The notes: generated by a model not told the origin, from the letters alone. Counted from the stretch's first letter, positions 50,707 through 59,825 are shown. The stretch: DNA of 64,000 nt from Sphaerotilus montanus (GCF_013410775.1 NZ_JACCFH010000001.1:4092001-4156000), one strand, 5' to 3'. Numbers and translations are program-made.

Positions 50707-51777
50707 ATGCGCCCTTACACCTGCCCGAAGTGCCAGCACAGCCTCTTCTTCGAGAACACCGAGTGCCTGAACTGCGGCGCCATCCTGGGTTTCGACCCCG
50801 TGGGGATGCAGATGGTGGCCTTCGATCCGCCAGGTGTGCCTGACGCACCGTGGCCGCTTCTGGCGGATGCTGGGCCGCCGATGCAGCCCTGCCGCACCCG
50901 CCTGGAGTATTCGGCCTGCAACTGGATGGTCTCGGACAACGATCCGCAACAGCTCTGCCAGAGCTGCCGGCTCACCGCGACCCGGCCGGACCTGAGCGTC
51001 GCGGGCCACCGCCAGATGTGGGCCGAATACGAGCAGGCCAAGCGCCGTCTGGTCTATGGCCTGCTGCGGATCGGGCTGAAGCCCGAGCCCAAGCAGGATC
51101 CCGGCGACGACCAGGGGCTGGCCTTTCACTTCCTGGCGTCTCAGCCCGGCCAGCCGCCCGTGATGACGGGGCACGACCGCGGAACCATCATCCTGAGCCT
51201 GGACGAGGCCGACAGCGTGCACCGCGAGTCGGTCCGGTCCGACTTCGGCGAGCCATGGCGCACCCTGCTGGGCCACGTGCGCCACGAAACCAGCCACTAC
51301 CTGCAACACCGCTGGATCGAGACCGACAGTGCAGCGACCAGCCTCTTTCGCGAGGTGTTCGGTGACGAACGCGCCGACTACGGTCAGGCCCTGGCCCGGC
51401 ACCATGCGGACGGCCCGCCGGCGGACTGGCCCCAGCACTACATCAGCAGCTACGCCAGTTCGCATCCCCACGAGGACTGGGCCGAGACCTGCGCCCACGT
51501 GCTGCTGGTGCAGGACGCGGTCGAGACGGCGCAGTCCTGGGGGCTGTCGCTGTCCAGTCCGGTCGCCAATTCCCAGTCGTCGGCCGACCTGCTCGATGCT
51601 CAGTCGTGGAGCGATCTGCTGCTGTCCCAGTGGCTTCCCGTGGCGCAGTTCCTGAACGCCATCAACCGGAGCATCGGCGTGGCGGACAGCTACCCCTTCC
51701 TCATGCCGTCGCAGGTGGTCCGGAAGATGTCCACCGCCGCCCGGCTGTTGCGGGGCGCGGCGCAGCGCAATGCCTGA
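50707..51777 (+). CDS. Putative zinc-dependent peptidase with N-terminal zinc ribbon
   Basis: 356 residues. Zinc ribbon CPKC...CLNC (6-23) and further CxxC-type cysteines (CRTRLEYSAC, CQSC, about 62-87). HEXXH motif His193-Glu-Thr-Ser-His197 (HVRHETSHYLQ), with the downstream FGDERADYGQAL and EDWAETCAHVLLV as likely third-ligand and core helix regions. This matches the 'putative zinc-binding metallopeptidase' family. Cytosolic; substrate unknown. Confidence 0.82.
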   Translation: MRPYTCPKCQHSLFFENTECLNCGAILGFDPVGMQMVAFDPPGVPDAPWPLLADAGPPMQPCRTRLEYSACNWMVSDNDPQQLCQSCRLTATRPDLSVAGHRQMWAEYEQAKRRLVYGLLRIGLKPEPKQDPGDDQGLAFHFLASQPGQPPVMTGHDRGTIILSLDEADSVHRESVRSDFGEPWRTLLGHVRHETSHYLQHRWIETDSAATSLFREVFGDERADYGQALARHHADGPPADWPQHYISSYASSHPHEDWAETCAHVLLVQDAVETAQSWGLSLSSPVANSQSSADLLDAQSWSDLLLSQWLPVAQFLNAINRSIGVADSYPFLMPSQVVRKMSTAARLLRGAAQRNA

Positions 51778-51791
51778 GGGGGGATGAACAC

Positions 51792-51980
51792 CCGCCGGGC
51801 GAGTTCGTCGACTACGCGGCGTCCAAGGGCGCCATCGACAGCTTCACCCTCGGCCTGGCGCGCGAAGTCGCGGGGGAAGGCATCCGCGTCAACGCGGTCG
51901 CGCGGGCGGTGCTGTGGCTGCTGTCGGCGGAGGCGCCGTACATCACGGGGACCGTGGTGGACGTGTCCGGGGGGCGCTGA
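51792..51980 (+). pseudogene. SDR gene relic, 5' truncated and internally deleted
   Basis: One open frame carries two pieces of a classic SDR: VDYAASKGAIDSFTLGLARE and GIRVNAVA (active-site Tyr-X3-Lys and following helix), joined directly to RAVLWLLSAEAPYITGTVVDVSGGR (C-terminus). About 40 residues that normally separate these, and the whole Rossmann half, are missing. The join falls at a repeated Val-Ala, as expected if recombination removed the DNA between two similar short stretches. It starts about 15 bases after the peptidase stop. Confidence 0.75.
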
Positions 51981-51989
51981 TCTCGGCCC

Positions 51990-53378
51990 TCATGCGTCCA
52001 CGAGCTGCCGCACGATCAGCGCCTTGACCGGCGGCAGCCGCTCGGCGAGGTGCAGCGTGGCCTGCCGCACCAGCCGGGCCGCGGGCCGGTCGTCGGTGAA
52101 CAGGCGCACGATGGCGTTGGTGCCGTGGAAGATCCAGCGGGCGGTGTCGCGGTGTTCGCGGTCGTAGGCGGCCAGTGCGACGGGGTCGGCGGGGTCCGGC
52201 ACCACGTCGCCCCGCGCACGCGCCTTGAGGTGGCGCGCCAGCGTCTCGGCGCTGTAGAGGCCAAGGTTGAAGCCGTGTGCGGTGACCGGGTGCATGCCGA
52301 CCGCGGCGTCACCGACCAGTGCGACCCGGTCGGTGACCAGCCGCGGCGCCCAGGTCGCCACCAGCGGGTAGAGGTGTCGGCGCGATTCGTCGCCCGGCGC
52401 GGGGGTGAGGTCGCCGAGTTGCCCGCCGAGCCAGCCGGCCACCGTGTGCGCGTAGTCCTCGATCGGCTGGGCCATCCACTGCCGCGCCAGTTCGCTTGGC
52501 GCGGTGACGACGAAGGACGACTGGTGCAGCGGCCGGCCGGTGCCGTCGTCGGGCGCGTCGGCCAGCGGCAGCACCGCCAGTGTGTGGCCGAGGTGGAACG
52601 CCTCGCGGGCGACGGCGTCGTGCGGCCGGGTGTGGCGCAGGCGGCCGACGATGGCGCTGCGGCCGAAGTCGTGCAGGTCGGCGACGAGCCCGGCCATGCG
52701 GCGGGCGCCGGACAGCCGGCCGTCGGCAGCCACCAGCAGCGAGGCGCGCACCTGCCGCGGGCCGTCCGGACCGGCGAGCGTCACGGTCACGCCGTCGGCG
52801 TCGCGGCTGAAGTCCTCCAGGCGGGTGCGCTCGGAGACCGTGATGCGTTCGGGGAACTCGGTGCAGCGCTGCCACAGCGCGCGGCGCAGCGCGTTCTGCG
52901 ACACCAGTGTGCCGAGCCGCTCGGCACTCGCCACCCCCGGCGCACCCGGGCCGATCAGGTCGCGCAGGATCGACGGCACCGGCAGGCGGGGCAGCGGTGG
53001 CAGCGGGAACGGCGGCTTGAACGGGAACGGCAGCGTGGAACGTGCATGCGACGCATCGAGGTGCAGCGACGCGGCTTGCCCGCCCGTGCTGACCGCGGCG
53101 GCGTGCAGCGGTGCGCGGGCCGCGGCCGGCAAGCGGTCCCAGACACCCCAGTCGCGCAGCAGCGCCTCGGTCCGGTGGGTCAGCGCGAGTTCTCGGCCGT
53201 CTGGCGGCGGATCGGCCAGCGTCGCGGCGTCCTGCGGATCGACCAGCCGCACGCGCAAGCCCAGCGGCGCCAGTGCCAGCGCGGTGGACAGGCCGGTCGG
53301 GCCGGCGCCAGCGATCAGCACGTCGACACAGTCGGGGGCGGGGGAAGCAGCGGAGTCAGGGGCGGTGGCGGCGGACAC
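51990..53378 (-). CDS. UbiH/UbiF/COQ6-type FAD monooxygenase
   Basis: 462 residues from a GTG; the frame stays open upstream, but the composition there is not coding. FAD motif VDVLIAGAGPTGLSTALALA, the second FAD motif GDAAVGMHPVTAHGFNLGL, and LVAADGRLSGARRMAGL (DG motif region). The profile suits a ubiquinone-ring hydroxylase (UbiH, UbiF or UbiM type); which one cannot be told. It converges on the SDR relic with a 9-base gap and is divergent from the toxin-antitoxin pair. Confidence 0.82.
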   Translation of the reverse strand: MSAATAPDSAASPAPDCVDVLIAGAGPTGLSTALALAPLGLRVRLVDPQDAATLADPPPDGRELALTHRTEALLRDWGVWDRLPAAARAPLHAAAVSTGGQAASLHLDASHARSTLPFPFKPPFPLPPLPRLPVPSILRDLIGPGAPGVASAERLGTLVSQNALRRALWQRCTEFPERITVSERTRLEDFSRDADGVTVTLAGPDGPRQVRASLLVAADGRLSGARRMAGLVADLHDFGRSAIVGRLRHTRPHDAVAREAFHLGHTLAVLPLADAPDDGTGRPLHQSSFVVTAPSELARQWMAQPIEDYAHTVAGWLGGQLGDLTPAPGDESRRHLYPLVATWAPRLVTDRVALVGDAAVGMHPVTAHGFNLGLYSAETLARHLKARARGDVVPDPADPVALAAYDREHRDTARWIFHGTNAIVRLFTDDRPAARLVRQATLHLAERLPPVKALIVRQLVDA

Positions 53379-53488
53379 GGTTTGGCGGGGTGATTGAACG
53401 TCCGGTGATGGTGAGGGGGTGGACCGTGAACGGGCTTGTCCGCGGTCAAGTGCAGCCAACACCGTCGGTCGGCGTATAGTCCACAACA

Positions 53489-53504
53489 AGACTGCCTTCA
53501 GTCT
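53489..53504. promoter_or_regulatory. Inverted repeat, candidate antitoxin operator
   Basis: AGACTG, CCTT, CAGTCT: a perfect 6-bp palindrome 33 bases before the antitoxin start and nine bases after a TATAGT (53475-53480) that could be the -10 box. Autorepression by the Xre-type antitoxin at such a site is the norm for this family. Confidence 0.5.
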
Positions 53505-53537
53505 CGTCATGGACGATCCCATGCAGGAGTTCACCGC

Positions 53538-54050
53538 ATGACCGCACTGCACCCCGCCGCGCCCCCACCCGCCGCCACCGCCCACCGGCTCGCCTACCGC
53601 CCGACCCACGGCGTCGACGACTTCGTCCGGCAGATCGCCCAGGCCACACCGCTGGAGCTGGTCGAGATCGAGCGCCACGGCGTGGCCGGGATCTTCCTGA
53701 AAGACCTGTCCCGGCGCATGCAGATCCCGGCGACCCGCATGTTCACGATGCTCGGCGTGCCCAAGGCGACGGCGGAGAAGAAGTCGGCCGCGGGTGAATC
53801 CCTGAGCGGCAGTGGCGGACAGGCCGCGATCGGCGTGGCCCGGCTGCTGAGCATCGCGCAGGCGATCGTCAGCAACTCGACCGCGCCAGAGGCGGCCGAT
53901 TTCGACGCGGCGAAGTGGCTCGGGCAGTGGCTCGAATGCCCGCAACCCGCACTCGGCGGGCGCAAGCCGGGTGACCTGATCGACACGCCGACGGGCATCG
54001 AGGTGGTGTCGCGGCTGCTGGGGGCGATCGAGAGTGGGGCGTACCAGTGA
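53538..54050 (+). CDS. Antitoxin, Xre/MbcA/ParS (DUF2384) family
   Basis: 170 residues with CAGGAG upstream. N-terminal helix-turn-helix region (ATPLELVEIERHGVAGIFLKDLSRRM, residues about 35-60) and the C-terminal DUF2384 toxin-binding half with AAKWLGQWLECPQPALGG and the ending GIEVVSRLLGAIESGAYQ. It neutralises the RES toxin encoded next, with which it overlaps (GTGA). Autoregulation likely through the upstream palindrome. Confidence 0.92.
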   Translation: MTALHPAAPPPAATAHRLAYRPTHGVDDFVRQIAQATPLELVEIERHGVAGIFLKDLSRRMQIPATRMFTMLGVPKATAEKKSAAGESLSGSGGQAAIGVARLLSIAQAIVSNSTAPEAADFDAAKWLGQWLECPQPALGGRKPGDLIDTPTGIEVVSRLLGAIESGAYQ

Positions 54051-54523
54051 TCCTGTGGCGCATCGCGGCGGACACGCGCCGCTACGCCGCCGATGACCTG
54101 AGCGGTGGTGGCGCGGCGGCCTACCCAGGGCGGTGGAACGACGAGCAGCAGCCGGTGCTCTACACCGCGCCGACGATCGCCATCGCCGTGCTCGAAACCG
54201 CGGCGCACCTGGATGACCACGGTTTGCCGCTGAACCGCTATCTGGTGCGGATCGACGTGCCGGAGGACGTGTGGGCGCGGCGCGAGACGCTGGACGTGGC
54301 CGCGCTGCCGGTGACGTGGGCGTCGATTCCGGCGGGGCGGGCCAGCGTGAAGATCGGGGCGGAGTGGCTCGCCTCGATGCGGTCAGCGGTGCTGCTGGTG
54401 CCGTCGGTGATCGTGCCGGAGGAGTCGGCGGCGCTGGTGAACACGCGGCATCCGCAGGCGCAGGGGCTGCGGGCGGGGATCGTGCGGCGGTTTGAGTACA
54501 ACCGGTTGTTCAGGGCGGGGTGA
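54047..54523 (+). CDS. RES-domain toxin
   Basis: 158 residues from a GTG in the antitoxin stop. RES family core: WRIAADTRRYA, GRWNDEQQPVLYTA with the conserved Arg, LETAAHLD with the Glu, and RSAVLLVPSVIVPEE with the Ser. Known RES toxins degrade or transfer NAD+ (ADP-ribosyltransferase-like fold). Length is standard. The pair would act as a stabiliser or defence gene. 54524-54662 shows nothing else. Confidence 0.92.
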   Translation: MILWRIAADTRRYAADDLSGGGAAAYPGRWNDEQQPVLYTAPTIAIAVLETAAHLDDHGLPLNRYLVRIDVPEDVWARRETLDVAALPVTWASIPAGRASVKIGAEWLASMRSAVLLVPSVIVPEESAALVNTRHPQAQGLRAGIVRRFEYNRLFRAG

Positions 54524-54662
54524 ACGATGCACTCTCGCTTGCCGTTCCCTGCTTGGCTTGATGGACCTCAGGGGAAAACAGACTGGCCAGTGCGCGGCCA
54601 CCTGCGGCCCTGATCCGGGCGACCCGCGCGGCTGCAAGATCGCCGCGGCTGCGGTTCCAGGT

Positions 54663-55130
54663 CTAGGCAGACACGTCCCGGCACCACCGCCGCGCCTGCG
54701 CCACCGCCTCGACCAGCCGCGCCTCGGCCCCGGCGCTCAGGGCGTCCCCCAGTTCAAACCGATCCCCGGCCACGCTCAGCAGCCACACCGGCGGCACCGC
54801 CTGCGGCGTCCCGGTGTGCAGATCCAGACACAGTTGCAGCAGCGCCGCCGGGCTGAGCGCGTGGCTGGTCCAGCTCGCGTCCCGGCCCGGCCGCAGGCGC
54901 GTCAACTCAACGCCGGGCGCATGGTCCGCCCGGGCTGCATCGACGATCAGCACGCCCGGCCGCCCGACGAGGTCCAGCGCGTGTTCGGGCTGCAACTGGA
55001 ACACCGGCAGGCATTCGAACGTCGCGTCCGGCAGCGCCTCGGCCTCCAGCGCGTCCAGCACGCAGTGACCGAGCGCATCGTCCCCGCGGCTCAGGTTGCC
55101 GATCCCGATGACCAGCGTGGGCAGCGTCAC
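54663..55130 (-). CDS. hoxW: Hydrogenase maturation protease HoxW
   Basis: 155 residues from a GTG overlapping the hoxH stop. Motifs of the HyaD/HoxW endopeptidase family: VIGIGNLSRGDDALGHCVLD, with Asp in GDD as metal/nickel-probing acid, VLIVDAARAD, and SHALSPAALLQL as the third ligand region. It removes the C-terminal peptide of HoxH after nickel insertion. Last gene of the hox operon in this window. Confidence 0.9.
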   Translation of the reverse strand: MTLPTLVIGIGNLSRGDDALGHCVLDALEAEALPDATFECLPVFQLQPEHALDLVGRPGVLIVDAARADHAPGVELTRLRPGRDASWTSHALSPAALLQLCLDLHTGTPQAVPPVWLLSVAGDRFELGDALSAGAEARLVEAVAQARRWCRDVSA

Positions 55131-56659
55131 CGGTTGACCGCCTGCTCGACCCGCTCGATGCGCCCGTCGCCGTGGCGCAGCAGCCGGTCGCGCCGCTGGC
55201 CGTCTGCCGCCTGCAGATCGACCTCCAGCGGCATCTGCCCCAGCGCGTGCGTGGCGCAGGACAGGCATGGGTCGTAGGCGCGGATCGCCACCTCGATGCG
55301 GTTCAGCAGGCCTTCGGTCAGCGCGCGACCGTCGAAGTACTCGGCCGCGACCGAGCGCACCGCTTCGTTCATCGCCTGGTTGTTGTGCGTGGTCGAGACG
55401 ATCAGGTTGCACTGCGTGATCAGGTCGTCGGCGCCGATGCGGTAGTGGTGGATCAGCGTGCCGCGCGGCGCCTCGATCATGCCGACGCCTTCGCGGTCGG
55501 GCGAGCCCGGCTCGACGCGCGGCAGCGGGGTGGCGATCGGGCCGGTGCGCAGCGCTTCGTCGTCGGTCAGCCGCTGCAGCAGGTCGGCGACGACTTCGAG
55601 CGAGTGCAGCATCTCGATCATCCGCGCCCAGTGCGTCGCCAGCACCGCATGCACGACCTGGCCCGACCAGCGCGCGAGGAACGCCTGGCGCCGCAGTTCA
55701 GCGCGCGGCGTGGTCAGCCGGTCCGCGTTCTGCACCCGCGCCAGCGGCCCGACCCGATACCAGCCGGCCTCGGTCCCGAGCGAGCGCAGGTGCGGGAACT
55801 TCATGTACGTCCACGGCCGCACTTCCTCGGCGATCACGTCCAGGTAGCGCCCGACCGGCACCTGGTCGAGCATCACCTCGCCTTGTGCGTCCCGCCAGCG
55901 CAGCGCGCCGTCGTAGAGGTCGAGCGCGCCGTCCGGCGCCACCAGCGACAGCATCGCTGCTGGCACGTCGCCAAAGTGGTCGTACAGCGCCGGGTCGCTC
56001 TCGTGCAGGCGCCGGACCAGATCGACTGCACCTTCTGCCCAGGCCAGCATCTGCGGCACCTCGGCCAGCAGCGCGGCGCATGCGGCGTGCTCCGGCCGCC
56101 GGTTCATGCCACCGGGGATGGCGCCGGTGCCGTGGATGCGCTTGCCAGCCGTCAGCTCGATCACCTGCTGGCCAAATCGACGCAGCAGCACCCCTTGGCG
56201 CGCAATGTCCGGGTGCGCCTGGGCGACGGCGAGGATGTGGCGCCGCGTCGGCTCGGCGTCGAAGCCGAACAGCAGGTCGGGCGACGAGAGGTGGAAGAAG
56301 TGCAGCGCGTGTGACTGCATGACCTGCGCGTGGTGCATCAGCCGGCGCAGCAGCTCGGCCAGCGGCGGTGCGGTCAGGCCCAGCGCCGCGTCGATCGCCT
56401 TGCACGCGGCCAGGTGGTGTGACACCGGGCAGATGCCGCACAGGCGCTGCACCATCACCGGCACCTCCCAGTACGGCCGGCCCTCGATGAAGCGCTCGAA
56501 GCCGCGGAACTCGACGATGTGCAGCCGGGCCTGTTGCACGCGGTCGTGGTCGTCGAGCAGCAGCGTGACCTTGCCGTGGCCTTCGACGCGGCTGACCGGA
56601 TCGATCACGACGCGGCGCAGGCCTTCGGGATGGGCGGCGGTTTCCAGGCGCGTGGTCAT
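55127..56659 (-). CDS. hoxH: NAD-linked [NiFe] hydrogenase large subunit HoxH
   Basis: 510 residues. Ni-Fe ligands in RLCGICPVSHH near residue 60 and DPCLSCATHALG near the C-terminus, followed by a tail of about 36 residues that HoxW would trim. FRGFERFIEGRPYWEVPVMV and TLIHHYRIGADDLITQCNLIVSTTHNN (split over two positions) are typical of bidirectional group 3d enzymes. It oxidises or evolves H2 with NAD(H) through the HoxFU module. It follows hoxUY by 20 bases. Confidence 0.95.
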   Translation of the reverse strand: MTTRLETAAHPEGLRRVVIDPVSRVEGHGKVTLLLDDHDRVQQARLHIVEFRGFERFIEGRPYWEVPVMVQRLCGICPVSHHLAACKAIDAALGLTAPPLAELLRRLMHHAQVMQSHALHFFHLSSPDLLFGFDAEPTRRHILAVAQAHPDIARQGVLLRRFGQQVIELTAGKRIHGTGAIPGGMNRRPEHAACAALLAEVPQMLAWAEGAVDLVRRLHESDPALYDHFGDVPAAMLSLVAPDGALDLYDGALRWRDAQGEVMLDQVPVGRYLDVIAEEVRPWTYMKFPHLRSLGTEAGWYRVGPLARVQNADRLTTPRAELRRQAFLARWSGQVVHAVLATHWARMIEMLHSLEVVADLLQRLTDDEALRTGPIATPLPRVEPGSPDREGVGMIEAPRGTLIHHYRIGADDLITQCNLIVSTTHNNQAMNEAVRSVAAEYFDGRALTEGLLNRIEVAIRAYDPCLSCATHALGQMPLEVDLQAADGQRRDRLLRHGDGRIERVEQAVNR

Positions 56660-56679
56660 GGTTTTCGGGCCATCCCGTG

Positions 56680-57960
56680 TCAGTCGTAGCGCAGTTCAGC
56701 GCGGGTCAGTTGCGGTGTGCGGCCATCGAGCAGCGCGGTCAGCAACTGCCAGATGGCGTCCGCGGTGGGCGGGCAGCCGGGCAGGACGTGGTCGATGCGC
56801 ACCACCTCGTGCAGCGGATGGACATTCGCCAGCAGCAGCGGCAGCTCGGGGTCATCCGGAATCCGTGCCCCCGGTGACAGCCCGGGGTCGGTGAGGTAGA
56901 CGGACTGCAGCAGGTCCTGTACGTCCAGCGCGTTGCGCTGCGCCGGCAGACCGCCATTCACCGCGCAGGCGCCCACGGCCACCAGCACCTTGCAGCGCGC
57001 ACGGAATTCGCGCAGCACCTCGACGTTCTCGTTGTTGCACAGCCCACCCTCGATCAGGCCGATGTCGCAGTCGCCGAGGCTGCTGACGTGCTTGAGATCG
57101 GTCAGCGGCGAGCGGTCGAGTTCGACCACGTCGACCAGCGTCAGCAGCCGCTCGTCGGTGTCCAGCAGCGACATGTGGCAGCCGAAGCAGCCCGCCAGCG
57201 AGACGGTGGCGATGCGGGGCTTGCGCGGCGGCGGCACGCCAGGGGGGGCGACGGACGCAGGTTCTGGCCTTGCAGTGAAGGGTTCGGGCGACACGTCATG
57301 GGGCCGCTGCCCGATCGGGATGGCAAAGCCGATGCGCTTGGGCATCAGCGCGCCGGCCGGGCAGATGCGTGCGGCCAGGTCATTCAGGCGCAGCGTGCTG
57401 CTGCCGAGCCGGCCGTCGGGCGCATCGACGACCAGGTGCGCGCCGATGCCGTGGCCACCGATCTCGAACACGCCCTTGCCATCGACCTCGCGGCTGGCGC
57501 GCACGCACAGGCCGCACAGGATGCAGCGGTTGCGGTCGAGCAGCACGTCGGGGTGGCTCGCATCGACCGCGCGCGACGGGTAGAACTCCTCCCAGTGCGG
57601 GCCGAGCATGCCGGCGTCGTAGGCGGTGCCTTGCAGGTGGCACGACCCGCTTTTTTCGCACGACGGGCAGAAGTGGTTGCCTTCGACGAACAGCATCTGC
57701 AGCAGCGCGCGGCGGCGTGCCTGCAGGTCCGGCACCTCGCTCTCGACGACCTGCCCGGCGGCGGCCCGGGTCGCGCAGGCGGCACTCATGCGGCCGTCGA
57801 CCCGCACGACGCACAGCCGGCACGACGCATGCGGCGCGAGCCCTTCGTGCCAGCACAGGTGCGGGATCGGCCGGCCGGCGCGCACGCTGGCCTGCATCAG
57901 CGTCTCGCCTTCGGTGAACGGCAGCGCGATGCCGTCGAGCAGGACCGGGGTGGGCGTCAT
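56680..57960 (-). CDS. hoxUY: HoxU-HoxY fusion: diaphorase FeS subunit joined to hydrogenase small subunit
   Basis: 426 residues in one uninterrupted frame. Residues 1-222 are HoxU: 2Fe-2S cysteines 36, 47 and 50, then HFCPSCEKSGSCHLQ (97-110), CILCGLCVRASREVDGKG (146-163) and ICPAGALMPK. A Pro-rich linker (223-247) leads into HoxY (248-426): LAGCFGCHMSLLD, GACAVNGG and VLPGCPPTADAIW bind the proximal 4Fe-4S. In described hox operons hoxU and hoxY are separate genes. A GTG at 57294 could restart HoxY, but no ribosome site is evident. The start overlaps the hoxF stop (ATGA). Confidence 0.88.
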   Translation of the reverse strand: MTPTPVLLDGIALPFTEGETLMQASVRAGRPIPHLCWHEGLAPHASCRLCVVRVDGRMSAACATRAAAGQVVESEVPDLQARRRALLQMLFVEGNHFCPSCEKSGSCHLQGTAYDAGMLGPHWEEFYPSRAVDASHPDVLLDRNRCILCGLCVRASREVDGKGVFEIGGHGIGAHLVVDAPDGRLGSSTLRLNDLAARICPAGALMPKRIGFAIPIGQRPHDVSPEPFTARPEPASVAPPGVPPPRKPRIATVSLAGCFGCHMSLLDTDERLLTLVDVVELDRSPLTDLKHVSSLGDCDIGLIEGGLCNNENVEVLREFRARCKVLVAVGACAVNGGLPAQRNALDVQDLLQSVYLTDPGLSPGARIPDDPELPLLLANVHPLHEVVRIDHVLPGCPPTADAIWQLLTALLDGRTPQLTRAELRYD

Positions 57961-59825
57961 GGCTGTCGAGGTTCCTGATCGAGGGGGTCGAGGCGGGTGG
58001 ATGCCTCGGCTTCGGCGCGGCCGGCGGCCCTGCGGGCGGAGGCGAGTTCGGCGTCCAGGTGGAAGGCCGGGCTGAACGCATGGCCCTGCACCCGCCGTTC
58101 GTACGCGGGCCGGAAGCGCAGCAGCGTGTCGCGCAGCGGGTTGGTGGCGGTGGCACCCAGACCGCAGTGGGTGGCGCCGTGCAGCAAGGCCTCCAGTTCC
58201 GCCAGCTCGTCCGTGTCCGGCACCGAGCCGCGCCCGGCCGCCAGCTTGTCCATGCGCCGCCGCACCAGCTCGGTCCCGACCCGGCAGGGCGTACACAGGC
58301 CGCAGCTCTCGTGCGCGAAGAACTGCGAGTACCCACGCGCCACGTCGAACATGTCGCGGCTGTCGTCGAAGATGGTGAACGCACCCGCGGTCGGCACGTC
58401 CTCGAAGCCGAGGCGGCGGTCGAACTCGTGCGGCGCGAGGCACACGCCCGACGGGCCGCCGACCTGCACTGCCTGGGTGTTCTCAGCGCCGCAGGCTTGC
58501 AGCACCTCGCGCACTGTCACGCCAAACGGAAACTCGTAGACACCGGGCCGGGCGCAGTCACCGGCCACCGAATGCAGCTTGGTGCCGCTCGATTCGGCCG
58601 TGCCGATGCTGGCCCACCACGCGCCGCCGTGCACCACGATGCGCGCGATGGCGACGAAGGTCTCGACGTTGTTGACCACGGTCGGTTGGCGCAGGTAGCC
58701 GGACTCGACCGGGAAGGGCGGGCGGATGCGGGGCGTGCCGCGCTGGCCTTCGAGCGATTCGAGCAGCGCCGATTCCTCGCCGCAGACGTAGGCCCCGGCG
58801 CCCAGGTGGATCGCGATGTCGAAGTCAGGCCCGCCCAGCGCCACCAGCCCCGCCCCGAGCAGCCCGGCCGCGCGACGCTGCGCCAGCCGCGCCTCCAAGT
58901 CGTCGAGCAGCACGCGGTACTCGCCCCGCAGGTAGAGGAAGCCCAGCCTGGCGCCGAGCGTCACGGCCGCGGCGGTCATGCCGTCGAACAGCGCCTCGGC
59001 TTGTGTCATCAGCAGCGCCCGGTCCTTGAACGTGCCGGGCTCGCCTTCGTCGGCGTTGCAGACGACCACGCTGGTGCCACCAGCTGGAGTGGTGGCTGCG
59101 CGGGCGAGGCGCCACTTGGTCGCGGTCGAAAACCCCGCACCGCCACGGCCGCGCAATCGGGCGGTGGTCAGTTCGTCCAGCACACCGTCCGCGCCCCGCG
59201 CCAGCGCCGCCCGCACCGCACGGCCCGGTTCCTGGGGCGCCGTCTCGTCAAGCAGCACGCCGCGTCGCCGGATGTTCACGTCCAGCCGGAACCACTCGGG
59301 CGGCCACTGCGCCAGTGGCACATCCCGGCAGACCAGGTCGGCCAGCGCAGCCACCCGGGCCGCGTCCATGCGCGTGATGACCGCGTGGTGGTTGACGAGC
59401 AGCGCCGGCCCCTGGTCCGGCCAGCCGGTGCAGGAGGCGAAGTCCACCGACACCCGCCCGTCCGTGCCGACCTGCCCCGGCTCCAGCCACAGCAGCCGGC
59501 AGAGTTCGTGCGCCAGGTCGCGGCTGCCCAGGTGGCGGTCGCTGACCGCGTCGCTCCACAGCAGGTGCCAGCGCCCCACCGGCTCCAGATGAAGGAAGCG
59601 GTAGAAGCCGGCCACCGCCTCGACATGCGCCAGCGTGCAGCCCAGCCCGCCCGCGATGGCGGCCAGCACCGGGCGGGGCAGCCAACGGGTCTCGGCCTGC
59701 ACCTCGCGCAGGATCTGCCCCAGTTGTTCCGGGCGGGACCGGTGGCGGCCGAGCACCCTCCGGACCACCTCCGGGGCGTCGGAAAGGGCAGCGGGCGACG
59801 GCAGAGACGGCGGGTCGTGGCGCAT
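57957..59825 (-). CDS. hoxF: NAD-linked hydrogenase diaphorase subunit HoxF
   Basis: 622 residues from the ATG at 59825. The N-terminal about 170 residues are NuoE-like (2Fe-2S thioredoxin fold; SCTGWPDQGPALLVN replaces part of the usual Cys set). The NuoF-like body has RGRGGAGFSTATKWR (FMN/NAD site), NADEGEPGTFKDRALL, GAGAYVCGEESALLESLEG, and the 4Fe-4S ligands ESCGLCTPCRVG plus THCGLG. Catalyses NAD(H) exchange. First gene of the hox operon; 206 bases separate it from the divergent frmA. Accessory hyp genes are not in the window. Confidence 0.93.
   Translation of the reverse strand: MRHDPPSLPSPAALSDAPEVVRRVLGRHRSRPEQLGQILREVQAETRWLPRPVLAAIAGGLGCTLAHVEAVAGFYRFLHLEPVGRWHLLWSDAVSDRHLGSRDLAHELCRLLWLEPGQVGTDGRVSVDFASCTGWPDQGPALLVNHHAVITRMDAARVAALADLVCRDVPLAQWPPEWFRLDVNIRRRGVLLDETAPQEPGRAVRAALARGADGVLDELTTARLRGRGGAGFSTATKWRLARAATTPAGGTSVVVCNADEGEPGTFKDRALLMTQAEALFDGMTAAAVTLGARLGFLYLRGEYRVLLDDLEARLAQRRAAGLLGAGLVALGGPDFDIAIHLGAGAYVCGEESALLESLEGQRGTPRIRPPFPVESGYLRQPTVVNNVETFVAIARIVVHGGAWWASIGTAESSGTKLHSVAGDCARPGVYEFPFGVTVREVLQACGAENTQAVQVGGPSGVCLAPHEFDRRLGFEDVPTAGAFTIFDDSRDMFDVARGYSQFFAHESCGLCTPCRVGTELVRRRMDKLAAGRGSVPDTDELAELEALLHGATHCGLGATATNPLRDTLLRFRPAYERRVQGHAFSPAFHLDAELASARRAAGRAEAEASTRLDPLDQEPRQP

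Noticed and set aside
57141-57326. Short frame starting at an ATG in the HoxU-HoxY linker as a separate HoxY start
   Set aside because: That ATG is in a different frame from HoxY and gives a short unrelated peptide.
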